Shown here: positions 27,045 to 36,113 of the stretch, piece by piece | Layout of the letters: each line of letters opens with the position of its first letter | How positions within the stretch are numbered: the stretch's first letter is position 1 | Assembly: GCF_017876535.1 (NCBI RefSeq) | Contig: NZ_JAGIOF010000001.1 | Location: 3,224,001-3,288,000 of the forward strand | Direction of reading: 5' to 3' | Source of the DNA: Paeniglutamicibacter kerguelensis | GTDB lineage: Bacteria > Actinomycetota > Actinomycetes > Actinomycetales > Micrococcaceae | Length of the DNA: 64,000 nucleotides | Made by a program: the position numbers and the translations under genes | The notes under the pieces: generated by a model | What the model saw: only the letters and a program-made list of their open reading frames with translations | What the model was told of the DNA's origin: nothing | Databases searched by the model: none

Positions 27045-30000
27045 GTGAAACCTGACGCGCGCAGCGCACCCCATACATATCGAAACATTCTCGCGGTATT
27101 CATAGCGACAATGACCTTCCTGCTATCCACCGTGGGCACCGCATCCGCCCACCAGAGCCGTGACCATGGAGAGCTCGTCGTCTCGACCAGCGGGGCGACC
27201 TCCACCGGCCACATGATGCTGAGCAACGAGATCGTCGGCATCGAGCAGTCCGCCGCCTGGGCGCAGACGATGCTCGCCGGTGCATGCCCGCTCACCGCCG
27301 AAGGCGTGGCCGGCGAGACCGGTGGAGCACCCGGCTCCCTCGTCCTCCAGCTGGCCTGGGACTGCAAGCTGGACCAGGTTGACCTGTCCTCGCTGCTGCA
27401 GGCGGCCCAGATGGACTCGCTCGTGGTCGAGTTCGACGGCAACACCGTCGTCGCCACGGCAGCGACCCCCGTCGTCGACGCATACGGCGTGCACGAACCG
27501 GCACCCGTCGGAGGGCTTGAGCTGCCTCCGCAGAGCCTATTGATCCTGGCCTTGGGACTGGGCGTGGCACTGGTTGTCATCCTCGCCCGCCGCAAGGTTC
27601 CCGCCGACTCCGATCGCCCGCGCGCAGAGCGCCCGGCGCGAACCGGCAAGTTCCGCGTTGCCACCAGCGGCGGCCTGGTCGTGGCCTTGATCGCCCCGCT
27701 GCTGGTGCTGGCCCCGGGTGCCGCCACCGCTGCCCCGGTGTCCCCCGCTGCCACCGAATCCGCGGCAGCCAGCGAGTCCGTTGATTCCCCGGCAGCCATC
27801 GAAGCCCCCGAACCCCCCGCACCCAGCGCGGACCCTGCCCCCACCACCACTTCGACTGCCCCATCTGCTCCAACTGCCAAAACCACTTCCATCACCCCCG
27901 GACTGACCCTCACCACGCAGGACCCGAAGGTCGGGCAGCAGCTCTCCTTCCGCTACATCACCGACGCCCCGGCCTCGAACAACTGGGTGGGGATCTACGG
28001 ACCCAATGACACCCCGGGCCCCATCGCCGCACGGACCTGGGGCTACGCCGCCAAGGCCGACGGCACCATCACCCTGGGCAGTGGCGTCCTGGGTGCCGGC
28101 ACCTGGACCGCGCACTTCCTGGCCAAGGACGGCTACGAGCCGCTCGCCGACCCGATCACCTTCACGCTCACCAAGACGACCTCCACCGACGTGGCCGTCG
28201 TCCAGGGCACCGTGTTCAAAGACCTCGACGCCGACGGCGTCCGCGACTCCGGCGAGCCCGGCATGGGCGGCGTCTCGGTCACCGACGGCGAGGTCTGGTC
28301 CAAGAGCGAGGCCGACGGATCCTACAGCTTCCAGATGGACCGCACCCGACGCGAAACCGACCTGGTCCAGATCGTGTCCCCGAACGGCTACACCCCCGCG
28401 CTGCGCGCCGACTCCGTGCCGCAGCACTTCCGCAACGTCCCCGCCGGCCCCTCGCCGCTGACCGGGCTGGACTTCGCCCTGGTGCCGGACAAGAACGCCG
28501 CGAACCCCAAGGAGAAGTGGTCGATGGTCTCCGACGTGGAGGTCAGTAACACCACCGACGCCTCGGCCGCCTCCGGCCTGCCGACCTGGACCGGACGCGT
28601 GAAGGCGATGTCCGAGAACCTCGAAACCACCATGACCATCACCACCGGCGACCTGACCGTCACCGACTACGCCGCCGAACCGCGCCGCCAGGGCGGCTAC
28701 GACGTGCTGCGCAACGGCCTGACCGCCGGCAAGCTCGGCCACGCCTTCTACCCGGTCGTCGGCAACCACGACGTCGGCGGTACCGCCACCTCGGTGGGCT
28801 ACGGCGGATCCATGGAGTACTGGCGCAAGAACATGGGCCCGGAGTGGTACAGCTTCGACCGCAACGGCCGCCACGCGGTGGTCTTGGAGAACAACTACGA
28901 CTCCTCCGGCTTGAAGCCACAGCTGGAATGGCTCAAGGAGGACCTGAAGCGCCACGCGGTGGGCAAGCAGGTTATGGTGTTCGCGCACCGCTCGCTGTTC
29001 ACCAAGTGGGGCCCGGGCGCCGGTATGCAGCCGATCATCGACGAGCTCGCCAAGTACGACGTGCGCATGTTCGCCGCCGGCCACAACCAGCAGGCAGAAT
29101 ACCGCCGCGGCGCGTTCAAGCGCTCGGTGGAGGTCAACAACATGGGCACCTACGGCCTGGATTCCACCCGCCCCGACTACAAGATCGTCGACTTCTCCGG
29201 CATCACCGATGACCCGGCCACCGAAGCCAACGAGGACACCGGCTACATCGGCGGCACTCACCGCCAGTTCGGTGTCAACGACGACGTGGCCATGGTCAGC
29301 CCCGCCGCGAGCAGCACCCACGGCCACAAGTCGGGCGTGCCCGTGCAGCTGTTCGTCGAGGACGACGGCCGCACCCCCGACACCGCGTCGCTGGTCGTGA
29401 CCAAGAAGCCGAACGGCAAGACCGTCTGGAAGGACGACGCCCTGGCCTTCGGCAAGGAGAAGAAGGCCACCGGGATCGTCAATTGCTACACGCCTCCGGG
29501 CGGCAAGGCAGAGAAGTGCCCCGAGGTCAGGACCTCTTGGACCCGGGCCGGTGCGCACATCGAGGGACTGACCCCCGGCAAGTACGTCGCGACCATGAAC
29601 GCCGTCGACACCGCCGGGAAGACCTGGCCGAAGGTCGTCAACGAGTTCGAGGTCCTCGCCGATGCCCGCGTCTCGAAGGCCAAGCCGGGCCAGGACTGGC
29701 TGCGCCAGGGCCGCGACGAGTCCGGCGGATCGGATAGCGCGGACAACCCGGGTGCGGACCTGGACCTGCGTTGGTCGGCAAACACCGGCGAGCAGTTCCA
29801 CCTCAACGGCGCCGCCGTGGTCGACGGAAAGGTCATCGTCGCCTCCCGCGCGCTGGACTCCCCGTACAGCATGATGCTTGCCTACGACGCCCGCACGGGC
29901 GCCGAGGCCTGGCGCACCTACCTCGACGGCGACGCCGAGTCCTCCCCCACTGTCCACGGCGACAAGGTCTACCTGACCACCGGCGTCGGACGCGTGTACG

Positions 30001-30944
30001 CGCTTGACGCCAAGAACGGCGCCGTGGCCTGGGAGTCCATCGAAGACGAACACAACAAGGGCGAAACGGTGCGCCGCTACGGCCGCGCCGGCGGCCCGGT
30101 GAGCGTGTTCGACCTCGAGGGCAAGCCCCCCGTGGCCGTCTACCAGGAATGGGGACACGTCATCTGCCGCAACGCGGACACCGGTGCCAAGCTGCCAGGC
30201 GGCTTCGCCGCCCCCGCCGGCTGGGGACAGTTCCGCAGCACCGCGGTCCGCGAACCGGGTTCCACCACCGCGTTCCTGCACTCGGGCTCCAGCCAGAGCC
30301 TGATCCGCATGGACCTGTCCACCTGCAAGCAGCTGTCCTCGGTGGACACCGCGGGTGACCTGTTCACCCAGTCCTCCCCCGCCTTCACCAACCCCGAAGC
30401 AGGAGAACCGCAGCTGGTGACCACCACGGTCTCCGGCACCCGCGGGCACAGCCCGAAGGACGTCAGTACCAGCTGGCACGCCAAGCTCGGCACCGGCGCC
30501 ACCTGCCAGGACGGCCCGCCGCCGGTCAGCAGCCCCGCGACCTTCGACTCGAAGGCCTATGTGGCCAGCATCGATGGTGTGGTGCGGGCGTACGACACCA
30601 CCTCGGACACCCCGGCCACCCCCCTGTGGGAAACCAAGCTGGGTTACCTGCCGGGCGAAAGCCCGATGGATGACCCGTTCCGGGTGCAAGCAGGCTGCAA
30701 GGGCGAAGGTGCCGGCTCCCCGGCCGGACACGCCTTGGCCACCGAGACCGTCATCTACGCGGGAACCCGCGACGGACGCATGGTCGCTCTTGACCGGGCT
30801 TCGGGCAAGAAGCTGGCCGAGTACAACCTCGGCGCAGCTGTGGCCTCGTCGCTGACGGTCAGCGGCAACACCCTGTTCGCGCTGACCGACGACGGAACCA
30901 TGCACGCGTTGGTGGCCACTAACTCCGCACCGAACGGAGGCTAA
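27045..30944 (+). CDS. Giant surface protein: MetallophosN-like, calcineurin-like phosphoesterase and PQQ-propeller domains
   Basis: This is a 1299-residue exported protein. A signal peptide covers 1-36 (ends TASA) and is followed by a small domain (about 37-160). Hydrophobic helices lie at about 165-185 and 210-230, and a Pro/Ala/Ser/Thr-rich linker at about 230-285. A MetallophosN/SdrD-B-like beta domain (about 385-465) contains [17 protein letters not shown]. The calcineurin-like phosphoesterase (about 490-720) shows TTGDLT, VVGNHD and FAHR intact, but SDVE stands where DxH is expected and GHNQ where GHxH is expected. A C-terminal PQQ/quinoprotein-like beta-propeller covers about 905-1295 ([17 protein letters not shown]). 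The GTG start lacks a strong Shine-Dalgarno but gives an ideal signal peptide. It follows the HupE-like gene. Substrate unknown. Confidence 0.82.
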   Translation: MKPDARSAPHTYRNILAVFIATMTFLLSTVGTASAHQSRDHGELVVSTSGATSTGHMMLSNEIVGIEQSAAWAQTMLAGACPLTAEGVAGETGGAPGSLVLQLAWDCKLDQVDLSSLLQAAQMDSLVVEFDGNTVVATAATPVVDAYGVHEPAPVGGLELPPQSLLILALGLGVALVVILARRKVPADSDRPRAERPARTGKFRVATSGGLVVALIAPLLVLAPGAATAAPVSPAATESAAASESVDSPAAIEAPEPPAPSADPAPTTTSTAPSAPTAKTTSITPGLTLTTQDPKVGQQLSFRYITDAPASNNWVGIYGPNDTPGPIAARTWGYAAKADGTITLGSGVLGAGTWTAHFLAKDGYEPLADPITFTLTKTTSTDVAVVQGTVFKDLDADGVRDSGEPGMGGVSVTDGEVWSKSEADGSYSFQMDRTRRETDLVQIVSPNGYTPALRADSVPQHFRNVPAGPSPLTGLDFALVPDKNAANPKEKWSMVSDVEVSNTTDASAASGLPTWTGRVKAMSENLETTMTITTGDLTVTDYAAEPRRQGGYDVLRNGLTAGKLGHAFYPVVGNHDVGGTATSVGYGGSMEYWRKNMGPEWYSFDRNGRHAVVLENNYDSSGLKPQLEWLKEDLKRHAVGKQVMVFAHRSLFTKWGPGAGMQPIIDELAKYDVRMFAAGHNQQAEYRRGAFKRSVEVNNMGTYGLDSTRPDYKIVDFSGITDDPATEANEDTGYIGGTHRQFGVNDDVAMVSPAASSTHGHKSGVPVQLFVEDDGRTPDTASLVVTKKPNGKTVWKDDALAFGKEKKATGIVNCYTPPGGKAEKCPEVRTSWTRAGAHIEGLTPGKYVATMNAVDTAGKTWPKVVNEFEVLADARVSKAKPGQDWLRQGRDESGGSDSADNPGADLDLRWSANTGEQFHLNGAAVVDGKVIVASRALDSPYSMMLAYDARTGAEAWRTYLDGDAESSPTVHGDKVYLTTGVGRVYALDAKNGAVAWESIEDEHNKGETVRRYGRAGGPVSVFDLEGKPPVAVYQEWGHVICRNADTGAKLPGGFAAPAGWGQFRSTAVREPGSTTAFLHSGSSQSLIRMDLSTCKQLSSVDTAGDLFTQSSPAFTNPEAGEPQLVTTTVSGTRGHSPKDVSTSWHAKLGTGATCQDGPPPVSSPATFDSKAYVASIDGVVRAYDTTSDTPATPLWETKLGYLPGESPMDDPFRVQAGCKGEGAGSPAGHALATETVIYAGTRDGRMVALDRASGKKLAEYNLGAAVASSLTVSGNTLFALTDDGTMHALVATNSAPNGG

Positions 30945-30988
30945 CGCCTGCTGACGTGTAAATACGTTTGTCACCAAGTCATATAAGG

Positions 30989-31023
30989 AAGCGGCTCCCG
31001 GTTCATTGAACCGGGAGCCGCTT
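30989..31023. terminator. Perfect 17-bp hairpin after the giant phosphoesterase gene
   Basis: Arms 30989-31005 and 31007-31023 are perfectly complementary, giving a long stem with a tight loop, followed by GCTTG on the plus strand. It lies 45 bases after the stop codon. Confidence 0.85.
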
Positions 31024-31074
31024 GCTTGTGCCGGTCGCACCTTCACCGGGTGCCCGGTTTCGGGGCAAACAAAT

Positions 31075-31111
31075 GGCCCTCCGAATCAACGTTTCCGTGA
31101 TTCGGAGGGCC
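31075..31111. terminator. 14-bp hairpin downstream of tRNA-Ala(CGC)
   Basis: Arms 31075-31088 and 31098-31111 pair perfectly. Read on the minus strand, the stem is followed by ATTTGTTTG, so it terminates the tRNA transcript that ends at 31119. Confidence 0.85.
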
Positions 31112-31118
31112 GATCAGG

Positions 31119-31191
31119 TGGAGCATAGCGGAATCGAACCGCTGACCTCTTCGATGCGAACGAAGCGCTCTACCAACTGAGCTAATGCCCC
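31119..31191 (-). tRNA. tRNA-Ala (anticodon CGC)
   Basis: The reverse strand forms a 73-nt tRNA. The acceptor stem GGGGCAT pairs with ATGCTCC (one G-U). The D arm is GCTCAGTTGGTAGAGC. The anticodon stem CTTCG/CGAAG closes loop TTCGCAT with anticodon CGC reading GCG. The T arm contains GCGGTTCGATTCCGC and the discriminator is A. CCA is not encoded. Confidence 0.96.
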
Positions 31192-31271
31192 GGGTCTCGG
31201 GCCAATGCCCTCAACGATTCATAGCCTAAACCCACAAAACCCCATGAACAAAATATGGTGACGCCAGATGC

Positions 31272-31493
31272 CTATTCGGCGGATTCCTGCTCGATGGAAC
31301 CGGCCTCGATGGATTCCCGGGCAACGGTGTACTGACGCTGGATATAGGCTTCGAGTTCGCTGCGCTCAACACGCCACACCCCGCGGCCGCCAATCTTGAT
31401 GGCAGGGAGGTCGCCACTGCGCACCAGTGAGCGCACCTGCGGCAGGTTGACGTTCAACTCGTCGGCAACATCTTCAAGACGCATGAATCTCAT
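31272..31493 (-). CDS. Small helix-turn-helix (BldC/excisionase-like) DNA-binding protein
   Basis: This roughly 73-residue protein is dominated by a MerR/excisionase-type winged helix-turn-helix: LEDVADELNVNLPQVRSLV, then GDLPAIKIGGRGVWRVERSELEAYI, where the GRG..W turn is the wing. Such short proteins (BldC-like, AlpA-like) are widespread actinobacterial regulators, and in phage contexts they are excisionases. No phage or integrase genes are adjacent, so a chromosomal regulatory role is more likely. The ATG at 31493 is used, and an ATG at 31484 is an alternative. Confidence 0.78.
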   Translation of the reverse strand: MRFMRLEDVADELNVNLPQVRSLVRSGDLPAIKIGGRGVWRVERSELEAYIQRQYTVARESIEAGSIEQESAE

Positions 31494-31876
31494 ACAAAGA
31501 ACGTTACCCCCATGCCGAGCGGGAAACGCGTCAAACCCATTTTGTGGATATCCAACCCCCGGCGCGGAACAGGCCAAGCCCCCGTTAACCAAAAGGTGGT
31601 CCGCGACAACTCCAAGCGTTTGGAATCGTTGCGGCCCACCCTTGAATTCGACCTGAAACCTTGTGGGTCAACCCAAAACCGGGACCTGATAGGTTCCCGG
31701 ACCGGGGGTCTGCTCGCCGCGGCTTGTGGCGTTGGATGAGCTGCTAACAACTACTAAAGCAACCATCGGTCATACCGTGCAACACAGTTGGGAATCGCTG
31801 ATCATTTTGACTAACATGGAGCGGTAGCTACCGAACAACTTGGTCAATCTGACCGCACTTAGCCGAAGGAGTCGGA

Positions 31877-32353
31877 ATGACGCCGGAATCGTACCAACTG
31901 GATGATACGGACAGGCGCATTGTCTTGGCCCTGGATGATGATCCCCGCGTTCCGACCATGATGCTTGCGCAGCGTCTGGGCCTCGCCCGCGGCACGGTGC
32001 AGACTCGCATGGAGCGGCTGGCCACATCTGGTGCTTTGCGCCCGAATTCCAGCCGCGTAAAGCCGGTATCCGTCGGCCGTGGCGTTTCGGCCATGGTGAG
32101 CGCGGAGCTTGACCAATCGCATCTCAACGAGGCGATCGAGGCGCTGCGGAAAATCCCCGAGGTCCTTGAATGCGTCGCCCCCGCCGGTGACACCGACCTG
32201 TTGATCCGCGCAGTGGCGATCGACCCCGATGACCTGTACCGAGTGAGCGAGGAGATCCGGTTGTGCCCCGGCATCACCCGCACCTCCACGTCCATGATCT
32301 TGCGCGACGTGATCCCCTACCGCACCACGGAGCTACTCAAGCACCTGAGCTAG
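31877..32353 (+). CDS. Lrp/AsnC family transcriptional regulator
   Basis: This 158-residue protein has an N-terminal AsnC-type helix-turn-helix (about 8-55: LDDTDRRIVLALDDDPR then LAQRLGLARGTVQTRMERL). The C-terminal RAM ligand-binding domain (about 70-150) normally senses amino acids. AAGGAG lies six bases before the ATG. It precedes, on the same strand, a RidA-family gene 142 bases downstream, and Lrp regulators often control amino-acid catabolic or detoxifying genes beside them. The ligand is unknown. Confidence 0.9.
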   Translation: MTPESYQLDDTDRRIVLALDDDPRVPTMMLAQRLGLARGTVQTRMERLATSGALRPNSSRVKPVSVGRGVSAMVSAELDQSHLNEAIEALRKIPEVLECVAPAGDTDLLIRAVAIDPDDLYRVSEEIRLCPGITRTSTSMILRDVIPYRTTELLKHLS

Positions 32354-32495
32354 GGCGTTGCCCCACCCGGAACCCCCTGTGACCGTTCGGCCGTTTCCCC
32401 TGGAAGCGGCCGAAGGTGTTTCGGCGCCTTGCGCCGATGCCATAGGCTTTCAGGGGGCCGGGACAGGCCTCACCACCAGTCAATCCAGGAGCACC

Positions 32496-32894
32496 ATGAG
32501 CACTTCCACAGGCCTGAGCAACATTGACGTTGCCGGCATGACCACCGATCAGAGCCCGTTCCCCAGCGCCACGCGTGCAGGTGACTTCATTTTCGTTTCG
32601 GGCCAGGTCTCGAAGGACGAGAACAAGGTCTTGGTGGGCGAGGGCGACATCTACGCGCAGACCGTCCAGACCCTGAAGAACCTGGAAAAGGTGCTCGCCG
32701 CCTACAACCTGACCTTGGCTTCGGTGGCAACGACCACCGTTTACATCAACGACGCGGCCATGGCCGGCGAGTACAACCGTGCATGGGTCGACACCTTTGC
32801 CGGGCACCGTCCGTCGCGCGCCACCATCGTGGCCCCGCTGCTCAACGACAAGCTGCTGGTCGAGGTCCAGGCCACCGCCTGGGCCGGCAAATAG
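32496..32894 (+). CDS. RidA (YjgF/YER057c/UK114) family protein
   Basis: This is a 132-residue protein of the RidA superfamily, trimeric proteins that hydrolyse reactive enamine/imine intermediates formed by PLP enzymes or amine oxidases. The family fold is clear (AGDFIFVSGQVSKDE, then LEKVLAAYNLTLASVATTTVYI). The catalytic Arg equivalent to E. coli Arg105 is present in RPSRATIV. The carboxylate that follows in RidA (KIEIEA) is Gln here (LVEVQA), so it belongs to a divergent Rid subgroup. The AGGAGCACC site supports the ATG at 32496. It lies downstream of the Lrp gene. Confidence 0.86.
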   Translation: MSTSTGLSNIDVAGMTTDQSPFPSATRAGDFIFVSGQVSKDENKVLVGEGDIYAQTVQTLKNLEKVLAAYNLTLASVATTTVYINDAAMAGEYNRAWVDTFAGHRPSRATIVAPLLNDKLLVEVQATAWAGK

Positions 32895-32907
32895 CCCCGA
32901 AATCTCC

Positions 32908-32966
32908 AATGCCCCTTGAGGGTGCGCGGTCCCGGATCCCGGCGCCGCGCACCCGCAAGGGGCATT
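32908..32966. terminator. Long (22-bp, one mismatch) bidirectional hairpin
   Basis: Arms 32908-32929 and 32945-32966 pair with a single mismatch around a 15-nt loop, followed by TT on the plus strand. It separates the RidA gene from the convergent PucR gene. Confidence 0.85.
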
Positions 32967-32986
32967 TTGCTGCCCGTTGCGCGGCT

Positions 32987-34687
32987 TCAGCGTTCCTGCA
33001 TCGTCATGCTGCGCAGCCTGGTTTGGGTGCTGAGATCCGTGGTGGTCAGGCGCAACCATAGCCAGAGGCGCTTTTGCGGATCGTCGAGATCCAGGCTGAA
33101 GGTCTTGGCCATCTGCGCAATCCGGTAGCGGACCGTGTTGTTGTGTACATGCAGGCTTGCCGCCATGGTCGAAATATTTCCGTTGGAGACCAGATAGGCC
33201 CGCAGCGTATCCGTGTAGTCCGTCTGGTGTTCCTCGTCGTAGGCGCGGATTGCCTCGATGTCGTCGGCCGCGCCAAGCCCCTGTTCCGCGACGAATCTCC
33301 CGATCTTCATGAGGTTCAACGGAATCCGGTGGTCCTCATAGAGGGCAACGGCAGGCACCGCCTTGCCCTCGATGCTTCCGGCACCCCGTGCCACGGCTTC
33401 CCGGTTCAGCAGGTATTCAAGCGCCTGCAGCGCCTCGGTCCGCGATTGCGGCAGGTCCTCGACGCGCCGCGCGATGCCGCCCACCGTGGCAATGAGCGGG
33501 TGGGAACTGATCGTGTGGGAATAGGCCCCGATCTCCTGCACAACCCTGCGGTGCAAGGCCCGGGCGTCGTTTCCGGGGCAGGGAAACACCGCATAAATGA
33601 CCGAACCGATCAGGGCGCTGTGGCTGGTCCTGAACTGCACGTTGGACACCGTTGTGACCAGGTGCAGCAGCCGCTGGATTTCACGCACCGAATCCAGCGA
33701 ACCCGATTCCGGCCTGGCGATCGTCAATGCGGCAACCGCGAGCCCCCGGGTCACGTCCAGCCCCAGCTGTGCGGCGGCAAACGAGGCATGCGCGGGGTCG
33801 TCGATGAGCGTGCGGATCAGGTCGCCGTTGCGCCGTTCCCCGAAGTCCGAGGCCGAACGCGCATGGAGCATGTGCAGGCCGGCCAGCGGAGCCATCCGGT
33901 CAAGCGCCTCCAACGCCGCCTGCGCGTTTCCGGCCCCCGGGTCGACGATCCATATGGACCCCAGCAATTCGCCGCCGGCCCGCACCGCCAACGCCAGCCG
34001 GCCGACGCCCTCGTATGTTGACGGGATGTACAGGGCGCCGGCAGCCGCATACACGGCCTTGAAATCCGCGTCGAACGCCGGCGGCGTGGATTCCTGGAGA
34101 GCCAATGTTGTCACACGTCGCAGCTCGTCAATGGGCTGCCCGGGCAGTGTTGAATACCCCAGGACCCTTCCCAGCGGATCCACGATGCTTGCGGCGCCAT
34201 TGGTGATCGAGGCAACCGCGTTGGCAAACGCGTAGAGATCACCGAGGCGTACCCCGGAGACCGAGTCCGCAGAGGCCCCCATGACCGAAGCCCTGGCCAA
34301 GGCCACCAGTCTTGTCCAGTCCGCATCGCGAGGCGCAACCAGGACCGCAAGCTGGTTGCGTTCGGCCACGGATCGCAGTTGCTCCATGTGGGCGCCGCGG
34401 GCCTTGATGATCACCGCGGCCGCGTTGCTGTTCGCAGCACGGTGAAGCAGCTGGTCGAAGTCCGCCGACCCGTAGGTGATGCCGACGGCGAGGATGATCC
34501 GGTCATCGACGTTTGTCCACTCATCCAGCGGGTCGTACATCAGGACATCGGAGACGTGATGCTCGAGGTTTCCGGGCGTCGGATTGACGTGCACCAGATC
34601 CGCTTGCATGAACTCGATGCAGTCGGAGAGGCGCACACGCCCCGATTCAGCCCCTGGGATCTGGCTTGCATAGCTCTGAGCATCCAT
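32987..34687 (-). CDS. PucR family transcriptional regulator
   Basis: This is a roughly 566-residue regulator. The N-terminal PucR/PurC-type sensory domain (about 15-130) is followed by a GAF-like central region. The C-terminal PucR helix-turn-helix (about 500-550: LVSNGNISTMAASLHVHNNTVRYRIAQM) ends the protein. PucR-type proteins control purine, amino-acid and amine catabolism, usually as activators. It is divergent from the hydroxyacid-oxidase/ABC/RidA operon starting at 34816, with 128 bases between them, and is the obvious candidate regulator. An upstream in-frame start at 34735 exists, but the ATG at 34687 matches the family start better. Confidence 0.86.
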   Translation of the reverse strand: MDAQSYASQIPGAESGRVRLSDCIEFMQADLVHVNPTPGNLEHHVSDVLMYDPLDEWTNVDDRIILAVGITYGSADFDQLLHRAANSNAAAVIIKARGAHMEQLRSVAERNQLAVLVAPRDADWTRLVALARASVMGASADSVSGVRLGDLYAFANAVASITNGAASIVDPLGRVLGYSTLPGQPIDELRRVTTLALQESTPPAFDADFKAVYAAAGALYIPSTYEGVGRLALAVRAGGELLGSIWIVDPGAGNAQAALEALDRMAPLAGLHMLHARSASDFGERRNGDLIRTLIDDPAHASFAAAQLGLDVTRGLAVAALTIARPESGSLDSVREIQRLLHLVTTVSNVQFRTSHSALIGSVIYAVFPCPGNDARALHRRVVQEIGAYSHTISSHPLIATVGGIARRVEDLPQSRTEALQALEYLLNREAVARGAGSIEGKAVPAVALYEDHRIPLNLMKIGRFVAEQGLGAADDIEAIRAYDEEHQTDYTDTLRAYLVSNGNISTMAASLHVHNNTVRYRIAQMAKTFSLDLDDPQKRLWLWLRLTTTDLSTQTRLRSMTMQER

Positions 34688-34815
34688 CTTTGGAAGATAC
34701 CACAAAGACCCGAAGCATCTTATGGACGTTCTCACATGAAGAAGTGAAGAGATTTAGATCACTATTGATGAAGCAGGTGGAACGGACTTCCACGTTAGAA
34801 ATTTGAGGAATAGCA

Positions 34816-36111
34816 ATGCGACTGAAAGACATCTTGGCACTAGCCTCCATCCAGGTCCCGGCCCGCACGCCGGCCGAACGGCTCAAGCGGAGCTGCCACA
34901 GCGTGGAGGACATGCGCAAACTCGCATCCAAGCGCCTTCCCAAATCCATTTTCGACTACATCGAAGGTGGCGGAGAAGACGAGTTCTCGATGCGCCGAAA
35001 CCGCTCGTCCTTTGATGACTGGTCGTTCATGCCCAAGTGGGGCTCCGTCGACAACATGGACCTGAGCTCCACCCTGCTCGGCGGCCCGACGTCGCTGCCG
35101 TTCTACCTCTCCCCCACCGGCGGCACCCGCCTGTTCAACCCCAAGGGTGAAACCGCCGTGGCACGTGCGGCCCTGACCCAGGGCATCCCCTACGGCCTGG
35201 CACACCTGAGCACCACCACCATGGAGGACGTCAGCGCGGCAGCACCCGCCCTTCGCCGGTGGTTCAACCTCGAGCCGATCGCGGACAAGGCCGAGTTGCA
35301 GGCGGTGCTGGACCGGGTCTCCCGCGCCGGCTACGAGGCCCTGATCGTCAACGTCGACTGCCGCTCGATCGGCCACCGCGAACGCGACTACCGCAACGGC
35401 TTCACCGCCCCGCCGACCATCAAGCCAAAGACCGTCGTCGAGGGCGCACTGCACCCGCGTTGGGCCCTGGGATTCCTCGCCAACGACGCCATTGCCTTCC
35501 CGAACCTTGATGCAGAGGAGCCCACCGGCCCGCTGTCCAGCAGCCCGGACATGTGGCGCACCCTGCTTGCCGGCGCCTACGAGCCCACCGACTGGGACGA
35601 CCTGCGTGAGATCCGCATGCGCTGGAGCGGGCCGATCATCCTCAAGGGCGTCGTCAACCCGAAGGACGCGGCCCTCGCCGCCGAATACGGCTTCGACGCC
35701 ATCCAGGTCAGCAACCACGGCGGACGCCAGCTCGACCACATGGCCTCGCCGCTGGACGTGCTGGAAGTCATCGCGGCCGCCGTCGACGGCCGCCTGGAAA
35801 TCATTGTCGATGGTGGCATCCGCCGCGGTTCGGACATGGTCAAGGCCATTGCCCTGGGCGCAACCGCCTGCTCCATCGGCCGCCCGTACCTCTACGGCCT
35901 CGCCGCCGCCGGCGAAGTCGGCGTCGGCCACGTCATCGACCTGTTCCGCGACGAAATGATGCGCGCCATGATGATGCTGGGTGTCACCAGCATCGAAGAA
36001 CTTCGAGCCAACGGTCGCGAACTGCTCCGCCACAGGTCCGAGTCCTTCCCCTCCGCACCGGCAAAGACGCCTGCGGATTCCAACAACAGCTACGCAGAAA
36101 CGAGCCTGTAA
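34816..36111 (+). CDS. FMN-dependent alpha-hydroxyacid oxidase/dehydrogenase with altered active site
   Basis: This 431-residue flavoprotein belongs to the LldD/glycolate oxidase/mandelate dehydrogenase family, which oxidises L-2-hydroxyacids through FMN. Conserved elements include the Tyr of FDYIEGG (glycolate oxidase Tyr24), Asp in NVDC (Asp157), Arg in GHRERD (Arg164), Lys in LKGV (Lys230) and SNHGGRQLD (His254 and Arg257). The usual QLY motif carrying Tyr129 is replaced by NLE in RWFNLEP, so a substrate-contact residue is changed. The C-terminus is longer than usual (about 40 extra residues, Ser/Pro-rich). GAGGAATAGCA precedes the ATG. It heads an operon with an amino-acid-type ABC transporter and a RidA protein under a divergent PucR gene. 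The substrate is probably not simple lactate. Confidence 0.87.
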   Translation: MRLKDILALASIQVPARTPAERLKRSCHSVEDMRKLASKRLPKSIFDYIEGGGEDEFSMRRNRSSFDDWSFMPKWGSVDNMDLSSTLLGGPTSLPFYLSPTGGTRLFNPKGETAVARAALTQGIPYGLAHLSTTTMEDVSAAAPALRRWFNLEPIADKAELQAVLDRVSRAGYEALIVNVDCRSIGHRERDYRNGFTAPPTIKPKTVVEGALHPRWALGFLANDAIAFPNLDAEEPTGPLSSSPDMWRTLLAGAYEPTDWDDLREIRMRWSGPIILKGVVNPKDAALAAEYGFDAIQVSNHGGRQLDHMASPLDVLEVIAAAVDGRLEIIVDGGIRRGSDMVKAIALGATACSIGRPYLYGLAAAGEVGVGHVIDLFRDEMMRAMMMLGVTSIEELRANGRELLRHRSESFPSAPAKTPADSNNSYAETSL

Positions 36112-36113
36112 CC

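Noticed and set aside
27537..31046. Very long minus-strand open frame (over 1100 codons) antisense to the giant phosphoesterase gene
   Set aside because: It has low-complexity, Gly/Val/Arg/His-rich composition without domains, starts or ribosome binding sites. It is a by-product of GC-rich third positions on the coding strand.
31272..31493. Possible phage excisionase
   Set aside because: The short winged HTH could be an excisionase, but there is no integrase, attachment repeat or phage gene nearby, although a tRNA gene is adjacent. A chromosomal BldC-like role is more likely.
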